DNA from: Stomatobaculum sp. F0698
GTDB lineage: Bacteria > Bacillota > Clostridia > Lachnospirales > Lachnospiraceae
DNA length: 64,000 nucleotides
Direction of reading: 5' to 3'
Assembly (NCBI RefSeq): GCF_030644385.1
Contig: NZ_CP130060.1
Coordinates: 2,087,432 to 2,151,431 of the forward strand
Shown here one piece after another: positions 31,973 to 39,324 of this stretch. A model generated the notes under the pieces. It was not told where the DNA came from. It saw only the letters and a program-made list of their open reading frames with translations, and did not search any database. The position numbers were made by a program, and so were the translations under genes. Positions within the stretch are counted from its first letter, which is position 1. The number at the start of each line of letters is the position of its first letter.

Positions 31973-33595
31973 TCACTGGGTGTTGTTTTCGCTGTCCACT
32001 TCGCAGACCATGAGAGCGGCGCTGTCGCAGGCGAGGAAGGCATCCAGCGCAGAGTCGAGGCTCTCATTGCTTTCGCAGTGGAAGTAGGCCATGTCGTAAG
32101 CGGCCGCGATGTTCTCGTAGCGGGGATAGTCAAAGAGCTCCACCGCCTCGTAACGGCGCTCGTAGTTCTTTGCCTGATATTCTCTCACCAGTCCGAGGAA
32201 GCGATTTTTCATGATTAAAATTTTGACCGGGAGTTTCTGCACCGCAATGGTGCCGAGCTCATACATGGACATCTGGAAGGAGCCGTCGCCGCAGACCGCG
32301 ACCACCTGACGCTCCGGTGCGGCAAACTTTGCGCCTATGGCCGCGGGAATCGAATAGCCCATGGTGCCCATGCCGCCGCTCGTCAGAAAACGGCCGCGCT
32401 TCATCACATAGTTGTCGGCGGACCAGAGCTGATTCTGACCGACATCGGCGACATAGATGGCGTCCTCTTCCATCTTCTCGGAGAGCCGCTTTACCAGCTC
32501 GACCGGGTTCACGAGTTTGTCGCTGAAGCGGCGCAAATCCACGGTGCTGCGCTTCTTCTCGTCCAGTTCCCGGAGCCAAGCGCTCGTATCGATTGCGATG
32601 GGGGCCTCGGCGAGGGCGGAGAAAACGGTTTTCACATCGCCGACCAGCGGAATCGTGGGGCCTAAGTTCTTGCCGATTTCCGCGGTGTCAATGTCAATGT
32701 GAATGATGTTGACACGCTGCTCTAAATTTTCCGGCCGCGGCACGGCGCGGTCCGCGATGCGCGCGCCGACAATGATCAGAAGATCGCTCGCAGCGACCGC
32801 GCGGTTGGAATAGGGTTTTCCGTTGTTGCCGAGCATGCCGAAGTAGAGCGGATGATTTTTCGGGAGCACGCCTATGCCCATCATGGTGTGGACCAGCGGG
32901 ACCTGATACTTCTCACAGAAGGCGCGAACTTCCGTTTCGCCCTGCCCGAGGATTACGCCGCCGCCCGCACAGACCAGGGGTTTCTTGGCCTTCTGGATGG
33001 CCGCAATCACGCGGGACAGCTGGAGGCTGTTGCCCTTGACACTCGGCTTATAGCCGCGCATATTGAGGGTCTCCGGATAGACAAAGTTCTTCTTGAGGAG
33101 CTGCTGCTGAACATCGATCGGGATATCGATGAGCACCGGTCCCTTGCGGCCGGAGTCCGCGATGTAGAAGGCCTCTTTGAAGACATGGGGAAGCTCGTCC
33201 GCGCTGCGGACCAGGTAGGAATATTTGACAAAAGACTCGGTTGCGCCGCGCATATCCGCTTCCTGGAAAACATCGCGCCCGAGGAGGGAGGAATTGACCT
33301 GCCCCGTAATCGCAATGAGCGGAATGGAGTCCGCATAGGCGGTCGCGAGCGCCGTGATTAAATTGGTCGCGCCGGGACCGGAAGAGCTCACGCAGACCGC
33401 CGGGCGGCCGGTGACGCGCGCATAACCGCTCGCCGCGTGGCCCGCGGCCTGCTCCTGGCGTACCAGTATATGTTCTATCGATGCGTCTTGGTTCAGCGCA
33501 TCCAAAAAGGGTGAAATTGCAACACCGGGGTAACCGAAGATGCGGGTAATACCTTCCGCAGCCAGGCATTTTACCATTGCCTCTGCACCGTTCAT
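31973..33595 (-). CDS. ilvB: Acetolactate synthase large (catalytic) subunit
   Basis: The start at 33595 follows GGAGG, giving 540 residues. It is a thiamine-diphosphate enzyme that condenses pyruvate with pyruvate or 2-ketobutyrate. The catalytic Glu lies in the PYR domain (RQEQAAGHAASGYARVTG, about 45-62), preceded by IFGYPGVAISPFLDAL. The central FAD/Rossmann-like domain follows, and the PP domain has GDGSFQMSMYELGT with the metal-binding Asn downstream (LIMKNRFLGLVREYQ). There is no T-box or leader peptide in the short upstream gap, so control by branched-chain amino acids is not evident. Confidence 0.95.
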   Translation of the reverse strand: MNGAEAMVKCLAAEGITRIFGYPGVAISPFLDALNQDASIEHILVRQEQAAGHAASGYARVTGRPAVCVSSSGPGATNLITALATAYADSIPLIAITGQVNSSLLGRDVFQEADMRGATESFVKYSYLVRSADELPHVFKEAFYIADSGRKGPVLIDIPIDVQQQLLKKNFVYPETLNMRGYKPSVKGNSLQLSRVIAAIQKAKKPLVCAGGGVILGQGETEVRAFCEKYQVPLVHTMMGIGVLPKNHPLYFGMLGNNGKPYSNRAVAASDLLIIVGARIADRAVPRPENLEQRVNIIHIDIDTAEIGKNLGPTIPLVGDVKTVFSALAEAPIAIDTSAWLRELDEKKRSTVDLRRFSDKLVNPVELVKRLSEKMEEDAIYVADVGQNQLWSADNYVMKRGRFLTSGGMGTMGYSIPAAIGAKFAAPERQVVAVCGDGSFQMSMYELGTIAVQKLPVKILIMKNRFLGLVREYQAKNYERRYEAVELFDYPRYENIAAAYDMAYFHCESNESLDSALDAFLACDSAALMVCEVDSENNTQ

Positions 33596-33643
33596 CAGTT
33601 CGCCTCCTTCTCTTCGTTTCTGTTGAAAATGAAAGTAGAAAGT

Positions 33644-33652
33644 ATGATAGCA
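33644..33652 (-). promoter_or_regulatory. Possible extended -10 of ilvBN
   Basis: On the minus strand TGCTATCAT (33652-33644) is an extended -10 element about 50 nt upstream of the ilvB start. The -35 region is poor. Confidence 0.35.
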
Positions 33653-33712
33653 TAAAGAGAAGGCGAAAGAAAGTCGGGAAGCACGAGGAAGAGAAAGGTA
33701 AAACTGAAGAAA

Positions 33713-34450
33713 ATGAGACAAGGAACCGAGAAGAAGACAGAGAAAAAGACAGAAAAAAAGAAGGGAACGCGCGGCGCCGCGGCTGCTTTGAACGCGCGAC
33801 GTGCCCTCACAAAAGAAGTGATAGAGCGCTTGAAAGCCCTGTACCCGGACACCAAATGCACCTTGAATTATCGGGATGCCTGGCAGCTCTTAATCTCGGT
33901 GCGTTTGGCGGCACAGTGCACGGATCTCCGTGTGGATCAGGTGACGCCGAGGCTCTACGAGCGCTTCCCGACGGTGCGAGCGCTTGCGGAGGCACCGGTC
34001 GAGGCCATCGAGGAAATTGTGCGCCCCTGCGGGCTCGGGAACTCGAAGGCGCGGGACATTCAGAAGTGTATGCGCATTCTGCACGAGGAGTATCGGGATG
34101 AGGTGCCGCGCGATTTTAAGGCCCTGCTCGCATTGCCGGGCGTCGGCAGAAAGAGCGCCAATTTAATCATGGGTGATATCTTCGGGGAGCCCGCGATTGT
34201 CACGGACACCCACTGCATACGGCTGGTGAACCGCATCGGCCTCGTGGATGATGTGAAAGAACCTGCAAAGGTAGAAAAACTCTTGTGGGAATTGGTGCCG
34301 CCGGAGGAGAGCAATCAATTTTGTCACCGCCTTGTGGATCACGGGAGGGCGGTTTGCATGGCGCGGAAGCCGGACTGCGGGCGCTGTGTGCTGAATGACT
34401 TATGTCGCTACGCAAAAGAAGAGCAGCCCTTCGGGCTCGGAGAGGTTTGA
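33713..34450 (+). CDS. nth: Endonuclease III (DNA glycosylase/AP lyase)
   Basis: The protein is 245 residues, about 30 more than usual because of a Lys/Glu/Thr-repeat N-terminal tail (EKKTEKKTEKKKG). The helix-hairpin-helix LPGVGRKSANLIMG supplies the catalytic Lys (about 145), and TDTHCIRL the catalytic Asp. The 4Fe-4S loop C-x6-C-x2-C-x5-C is complete (CMARKPDCGRCVLNDLC). It removes oxidised pyrimidines and cuts the backbone in base excision repair. It is divergent from ilvB and followed 11 nt later by the DUF4317 gene. Confidence 0.95.
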   Translation: MRQGTEKKTEKKTEKKKGTRGAAAALNARRALTKEVIERLKALYPDTKCTLNYRDAWQLLISVRLAAQCTDLRVDQVTPRLYERFPTVRALAEAPVEAIEEIVRPCGLGNSKARDIQKCMRILHEEYRDEVPRDFKALLALPGVGRKSANLIMGDIFGEPAIVTDTHCIRLVNRIGLVDDVKEPAKVEKLLWELVPPEESNQFCHRLVDHGRAVCMARKPDCGRCVLNDLCRYAKEEQPFGLGEV

Positions 34451-34461
34451 GGAGGAGAAGA

Positions 34462-35613
34462 ATGGACAGAAAAGCAGTGCTCGAGGTGAGAAAATTATTC
34501 GATAAGAACGACTGCCGCATCGATCGCATGCGCGGCTGCTATGTGAACGGCGAGAAGCAGATACTCGCGGAGATTCAAGATAGTTTTTACAGCTTTGAGG
34601 ACGAGGAGCTCTTCCAGTACTGCGAGCTCTTTAAGAAGGCGGTCTCCGGCAGAATCGGGCGCACCCTCTTTAACATTGAATTTCCGCTCGCGGAGGAGAA
34701 GGAAGGCGGTGCGCAGGAGAAGCTGTATCGGCTCTTAAAGAGTGAGTTAAAGGATGAAGCGCTCTTACAGGCGTTCTTTCAAGAGATTATCGAGAACTTT
34801 TCCTTTGCCGGGAATTATCTGATTCTCCTGGTGCACGGCGTCTACGATATCCCGGGACGAACCAAGGACCGCGTGGGTTTAAGCGACGGCTCGGAATATG
34901 TGTACCCCTTCCTGGAACTCTCGATTTGTCCGGTTGAACTGCTTCGTGAGGGGCTCTGCTATGACGCCGAGGCCAAGTCCTTCCTGAGCCGCATGGAGAA
35001 CTGGAGCGTGAAGAAGCCGGATATCGGTCTCCTTTATCCGGCCTTCAATGAGAGAAATACGGATCTGCACGGCGCGCTCTGGTATGCGCGGAGCGAAAAG
35101 ACGCGCCACGAGGAGCTCGCTACCGTGCTGCTCGGAACGGAGCTTCCCCGTGGCGAAAGCGCGGAGAAGGATGCCTTTCGGGAGATTGTCGAGCGCACTC
35201 TCGGGGAGGACTGTAACTTTACCTTGGTGCAGAGCCTGCAGGAGGCGGTGAATCGCTTTGCGGAAGAGGCCGGAGACAGTGAAATCACGGAGCCGCCGGT
35301 GTTATCGAAGGGGGAGTTTAAGCGCCTGCTCGACGAGTGCGGCGCGGAAGAAGAGGCGCTTTCGCGCCTCGATGAAGTCTATGAAGAGGTGCTCGGAGAG
35401 GATAAGGAAGCTCTGCTGGTCGAAAATTTGAGTGCGCCGAAGACACTCACGGTCGCGACGGATTCACTGCAACTAAAACTGCAGAGCGACGCGAGTGAGC
35501 TCCTCAGTACCCGCGTCATCGACGGCCGGGAGTATTTCCTGATTCCGGTCTCCGAGGATGTCACGGTCAACGGGATACGTCTTCGGACAAAAACGGGCGA
35601 AGCAGCGGAATAA
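34462..35613 (+). CDS. DUF4317 family protein
   Basis: The start at 34462 is preceded by GAGGAGG; the protein is 383 residues. It opens MDRKAVLEVRKLFDKNDCRIDRMRGCYVNGEK, the usual start of DUF4317 proteins of Lachnospiraceae and related clostridia. The body is mixed alpha/beta with an acidic C-terminal third (ECGAEEEALSRLDEVYEEVLGED). There is no signal peptide, membrane helix or recognisable catalytic motif. Its last 47 nt overlap the convergent aroK gene. The function is unknown. Confidence 0.8.
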   Translation: MDRKAVLEVRKLFDKNDCRIDRMRGCYVNGEKQILAEIQDSFYSFEDEELFQYCELFKKAVSGRIGRTLFNIEFPLAEEKEGGAQEKLYRLLKSELKDEALLQAFFQEIIENFSFAGNYLILLVHGVYDIPGRTKDRVGLSDGSEYVYPFLELSICPVELLREGLCYDAEAKSFLSRMENWSVKKPDIGLLYPAFNERNTDLHGALWYARSEKTRHEELATVLLGTELPRGESAEKDAFREIVERTLGEDCNFTLVQSLQEAVNRFAEEAGDSEITEPPVLSKGEFKRLLDECGAEEEALSRLDEVYEEVLGEDKEALLVENLSAPKTLTVATDSLQLKLQSDASELLSTRVIDGREYFLIPVSEDVTVNGIRLRTKTGEAAE

Positions 35614-36139
35614 GCTCTGAAACGATTTCTTCGGGACTGAGACCGTCGGTTGCGATTCGAATCGTGGCAGCGTCTTCGTAGGATGCGGCGCGCGCATCCA
35701 TAAGCGCGGCAATGTCCGTGATGCTCTTTTTGCCGGCGAGCAGCGGACGCGTGGTGTCCGCCGCGAGACGGGCAAAAACGGTGTCCGGTGTTGCGGTGAG
35801 ATAGATGACGTCGCCGAGTTCCCGCATGAGGGCGCGGTTTTCGCTGCGGAGTGCCATGCCGCCGCCGCAGGAAATCAGGCAGGGCTCGCTCGCTTGCAGG
35901 CTTTTTAAGAAGGCGGTCTCGCGCTCGCGAAAGGCCTCCTCTCCCGCGCGGGCAAAGAAGCTCGCGATGCTCTCGCCGAGGGCCTCGGAGATACAAGCAT
36001 CGCTGTCCAGCAAGGGGAGGGAGAGAGCCTCGGAGAGCGCGGCCGCGACGGTCGATTTGCCGCTCCCCATGAAACCGATCAGAAAAAGATGGCGTGTCAG
36101 AGCGGGGACAGCATTGCGGGAAACATTGGGCTTTGACAT
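35567..36139 (-). CDS. aroK: Shikimate kinase
   Basis: The enzyme phosphorylates shikimate, step five of the chorismate pathway. The start at 36139 is preceded by AGGAG; the product is 190 residues. Motifs are Walker A GFMGSGKST (about 23-31), LLDSDACI supplying the shikimate-binding Asp, the EAFRERE stretch with substrate-binding Arg, CGGG (about 91-94), and the lid TTRPLLAGK. The gene is monocistronic and its 3' end overlaps DUF4317 by 47 nt. Apart from aroD at 53 kb, other aro genes are absent from the window. Confidence 0.93.
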   Translation of the reverse strand: MSKPNVSRNAVPALTRHLFLIGFMGSGKSTVAAALSEALSLPLLDSDACISEALGESIASFFARAGEEAFRERETAFLKSLQASEPCLISCGGGMALRSENRALMRELGDVIYLTATPDTVFARLAADTTRPLLAGKKSITDIAALMDARAASYEDAATIRIATDGLSPEEIVSELIPLLRPFLSEDVSR

Positions 36140-36179
36140 GACAGACTCCTTTTTGAATATGACTGCGATTTTCGGAGAC

Positions 36180-36209
36180 AGTGTAACACAGGGGCGCGGG
36201 GCTTTACAA
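36180..36209 (-). promoter_or_regulatory. Promoter of aroK
   Basis: On the minus strand TTGTAA (36209-36204) and TACACT (36185-36180) are separated by 18 nt, about 40 nt upstream of the start codon. Confidence 0.6.
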
Positions 36210-36289
36210 ACGAGCGCGTTTTTCTCGCGAAATTGTGATAAAATGAGACAGGAAAAGTGACCGCGGAGCGCGGTGTGAGGAGGAAAAAT

Positions 36290-37645
36290 ATGGGCTGCAT
36301 TCAATTAGACCTGAGAGGTGCACTTTCATTTTTGAGCGAGCGTGAGCTCCGGCAGATGGAGCTTGCGGCAGAGACGGCGAAGGGAGAATTGGTCGAGCAC
36401 ACGGGTGCGGGCAATGATTTCCACGGCTGGGTGGATCTGCCGGAGGCCTATGACCGCGAGGAGTTTGCGCGCATTCAAAAAGCTGCCGCAAAGATTCAGG
36501 CGGAATCCGAGATTCTGGTGGTTGCCGGCATAGGCGGCTCTTACCTCGGCGCGCGCGCGGCAATCGACTTCCTGCGCCACGGCTTCTACAACCAGCTTCC
36601 GAAGGAAGTGCGGAAGACGCCGGAGATTTATTTTGTCGGCAACAACATGAGCGGACAGTATATGAATGCGCTGATCGATGTAATCGGTGAGCGCGACTTC
36701 TCGCTGAATGTCATCTCGAAGTCCGGTACGACGACGGAGACCGCGATCAGCTTCCGCGTCTTTAAGAGCCTGCTCGAAAAAAAGTACGGCAAGGAGGGCG
36801 CGGCATCTCGCATCTATGCGACGACGGATAAGCAGCGCGGTGCCTTAAAGCAGCTCGCTGACCGCGAGGGTTATGAGTGCTTCGTGATTCCGGACGATGT
36901 GGGCGGACGTTTCTCGGTGCTGACCGCAGTGGGTCTCCTGCCGATTGCCGTTTCGGGTGCGGACATCTCCCGCCTGATGGAAGGTGCGGCTGAGGAGAGA
37001 AAGTCTCTGCTCACGACTCCCTATGCGGAGAATGATGCCATGCGCTATGCGGTCGCGAGAACCGTTTTAAACCGCAAGGGCAAGGAGGTCGAGGTACTCG
37101 CAAACTACGAGCCGAGCCTCGCGATGATTTCCGAGTGGTGGAAGCAGCTCTACGGTGAGAGTGAGGGCAAGGATCAAAAGGGCATACTCCCGCACTCGGT
37201 CAACCTGACGACCGATCTCCACTCGATGGGCCAGTACATCCAGGACGGCAGACGTATCCTGATGGAGACGGTCTTAAATGTGGAGCAGCCGAAGAATGAA
37301 CTTGTGATCGAGGAAGAGGCGGGCGATCCGGACGGCCTCAACTATCTTGCGGGCAAGAACATGGACTTTGTCTCGAAGAACGCAATGCGCGGCACGAAGC
37401 TTGCCCACATTGACGGCGGCGTGCCGGTCATGCAGCTCAACATTCCTTCGCAGGATGAGTACTCGCTCGGCGCACTCTTCTACTTCTTTGAGTTCGCGGT
37501 CGGCGTGAGCGGCTATCTGCTCGGCGTGAACCCCTTTGATCAGCCGGGTGTCGAGAGCTACAAGCGCAACATGTTCGCACTGCTCGGCAAGCCGGGCTAT
37601 GAGAAGGAGAGAGAGGCTCTCCTTGCACGGGAGGCACAGGAATGA
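36290..37645 (+). CDS. pgi: Glucose-6-phosphate isomerase
   Basis: The enzyme interconverts glucose-6-phosphate and fructose-6-phosphate in glycolysis. The start at 36290 has GAGGAGG upstream; 451 residues fits the short bacterial Pgi type. The sugar-phosphate-binding SIS region has [17 protein letters not shown] (about 78-94) and [16 protein letters not shown] (about 141-156). The catalytic Glu lies in [13 protein letters not shown] (about 291-303) and the C-terminal signature is [29 protein letters not shown]. The stop overlaps rpiB (ATGA), coupling two sugar-phosphate isomerases. Confidence 0.96.
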   Translation: MGCIQLDLRGALSFLSERELRQMELAAETAKGELVEHTGAGNDFHGWVDLPEAYDREEFARIQKAAAKIQAESEILVVAGIGGSYLGARAAIDFLRHGFYNQLPKEVRKTPEIYFVGNNMSGQYMNALIDVIGERDFSLNVISKSGTTTETAISFRVFKSLLEKKYGKEGAASRIYATTDKQRGALKQLADREGYECFVIPDDVGGRFSVLTAVGLLPIAVSGADISRLMEGAAEERKSLLTTPYAENDAMRYAVARTVLNRKGKEVEVLANYEPSLAMISEWWKQLYGESEGKDQKGILPHSVNLTTDLHSMGQYIQDGRRILMETVLNVEQPKNELVIEEEAGDPDGLNYLAGKNMDFVSKNAMRGTKLAHIDGGVPVMQLNIPSQDEYSLGALFYFFEFAVGVSGYLLGVNPFDQPGVESYKRNMFALLGKPGYEKEREALLAREAQE

Positions 37646-38100
37646 AATTGGTGATTGCAAACGACCACGCGGCGGTCGACTTAAAGTTTGCGATTCTCGA
37701 ACATTTAAAAGAGCGCGGCATCGAAGTCGTGAACATCGGCACGGATACGAAGGAGCGCTATCAGTACCCGCTCGCGGGTTACCGCGCAGCCAAGATGGTC
37801 GCAAGCGGAGAGGCGGACGGCGGCGTGCTGATTTGCGGCACGGGCATCGGCATAAGCCTCGCGGCGAATAAGGTAAAGGGCATACGCGCGGCGGTCTGCT
37901 CGGAGCCCTACAGCGCAAAGATGGCGCGGGAGCACAACAATGCGAATATGATTGCTTTCGGCGCGCGCGTGGTCGGTGAGGATCTCGCAAAGATGATTGT
38001 GGACAGCTGGCTGGATGCGAAATTCCAGGGCGGCCGTCACGCAGAGCGAGTCGCGCTGATTGACGAGATCGAGGAGACGGGAGAACTCTCCTGCGAGTGA
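37642..38100 (+). CDS. rpiB: Ribose-5-phosphate isomerase B
   Basis: The protein is 152 residues, with a start overlapping the pgi stop. The RpiB/LacAB fold is recognised by [14 protein letters not shown] (Asp/His near 7-9), [24 protein letters not shown] with the catalytic Cys (about 66-69), [21 protein letters not shown] and GGRHAERV. It interconverts ribose- and ribulose-5-phosphate. A very clear terminator follows before sbcD. Confidence 0.93.
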   Translation: MKLVIANDHAAVDLKFAILEHLKERGIEVVNIGTDTKERYQYPLAGYRAAKMVASGEADGGVLICGTGIGISLAANKVKGIRAAVCSEPYSAKMAREHNNANMIAFGARVVGEDLAKMIVDSWLDAKFQGGRHAERVALIDEIEETGELSCE

Positions 38101-38114
38101 CAAAAGTTTGGAGG

Positions 38115-38155
38115 CCGGGTCGGAGCGCGGTATGCAGCCCCGACCCGGTTTTTTT
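38115..38155 (+). terminator. Terminator of pgi-rpiB
   Basis: CCGGGTCGG (38115-38123) pairs with CCGACCCGG (38140-38148), followed by seven T residues. It lies directly before the sbcD ribosome-binding site. Confidence 0.92.
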
Positions 38156-38169
38156 GTGGAGGAGATAGT

Positions 38170-39324
38170 ATGCGATTGTTTCATCTCTCGGACCTGCATC
38201 TCGGGAAGCGTCTGCACGAGTACTCGCTTTTGGAGGATCAGCGCGATATCCTGGAGAAGATTTTGCAGGCTGTCCGGCAAGAGAGGCCGGATGCCGTGTT
38301 GCTGTCTGGCGATTTGTACGATAAGACGATGCCGAGCGCCGAGAGCGTACAGCTCTTGAATTTATTCTTGGAAGCGCTCGCGGCAGAGCACTGCCCGGTG
38401 CTTGCGATTTACGGCAATCACGACTCTCCGGAGCGCACAGCCTACGGCGGCGGTCTCTTCTGGAAAGCACGGATTTATGTGTCACCGGTCTTTGACGGCA
38501 TTGTGCGCTATGTGACACTTTCGGACAGCTTCGGCGCGGTGGATTTTTATCTGCTTCCCTTTTTAAAGCCTGCAAGCGTGCGGAGCTTTTTTCCGGAGGC
38601 CGAAATCGAGAGTTATACCGATGCTGTTCGAACGGTCTTAGAGGCGACGCGCCGTACCGCGGATCCGACACACAGAAAAGTGCTGCTCGCGCACCAGTTC
38701 GTGACGGGGGCCGCGCGCTCGGACTCCGAGGAGACGGTGGTCGGCGGGCTCGACAATGTGGACGCAGCGGTCTTTGAAGGCTTCGACTATGTGGCGCTCG
38801 GTCACATCCATAAGCCGCAGAACATAGGGAGCGAGCGGATTCGTTACTCGGGATCGCCGCTCAAATACTCCTTTTCCGAGGCGGCGCAAGAAAAGAGTAT
38901 CAGCCTCGTGACGCTCGGTGAAAAGCAGGCGGACGGGATGGCGGCGCTCAAGGTGGAAGAACTGGCGCTCACGCCGCTTCACGAACTTCGCTGCCTTCGC
39001 GGGAGCTACGAGGAAGTCACGGCGCGGTCTTTCTACGAGGATCTCCCAAAGGAGGATTACTATCGCATCACCTTGACCGACGAGAGCGATGTCCCGGCGG
39101 CGATGCAGCGGCTCAGAACCATATATCACAACTTGATGGAACTCGCGTACGACAACCGGAGGACCAAGAACAGCGCGGAACTTGAGCTTCGGCGCGCGGC
39201 GGATGCCCGCACACCGGAGGAGCTTTTTACGGATTTTTTCCGTAGCCGGAACGGGCGGGAAATGAATGCGCTCGAACGGGAGCTCCTCACAGAGGCGTTG
39301 CGCAGGCAGGAGGTGGAAGCATGA
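38170..39324 (+). CDS. sbcD: Exonuclease SbcD (Mre11-type nuclease subunit)
   Basis: The protein is 384 residues, with GGAGGAG upstream. Metal-binding phosphoesterase motifs appear in order: SDLHLGK (about 7-13), SGDLYDK (about 46-52), GNHDS (about 82-86), AHQF (near 174) and GHIHKPQ (about 215-221), followed by the SGSPLKYSFSE stretch typical of SbcD. With SbcC it forms an ATP-dependent nuclease that opens hairpins and trims DNA ends. The stop overlaps the start of sbcC (ATGA). Confidence 0.95.
   Translation: MRLFHLSDLHLGKRLHEYSLLEDQRDILEKILQAVRQERPDAVLLSGDLYDKTMPSAESVQLLNLFLEALAAEHCPVLAIYGNHDSPERTAYGGGLFWKARIYVSPVFDGIVRYVTLSDSFGAVDFYLLPFLKPASVRSFFPEAEIESYTDAVRTVLEATRRTADPTHRKVLLAHQFVTGAARSDSEETVVGGLDNVDAAVFEGFDYVALGHIHKPQNIGSERIRYSGSPLKYSFSEAAQEKSISLVTLGEKQADGMAALKVEELALTPLHELRCLRGSYEEVTARSFYEDLPKEDYYRITLTDESDVPAAMQRLRTIYHNLMELAYDNRRTKNSAELELRRAADARTPEELFTDFFRSRNGREMNALERELLTEALRRQEVEA

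Noticed and set aside
33596..33712. T-box or attenuator leader for ilvBN
   Set aside because: The gap is only about 117 nt to nth and has no T-box core sequence, leader peptide with branched-chain codons or terminator.
37274..38671. 465-codon open frame on the minus strand across pgi, rpiB and sbcD
   Set aside because: It runs through three well-supported genes and a terminator; GC-rich codon bias opens the opposite frame. No family resemblance was seen.
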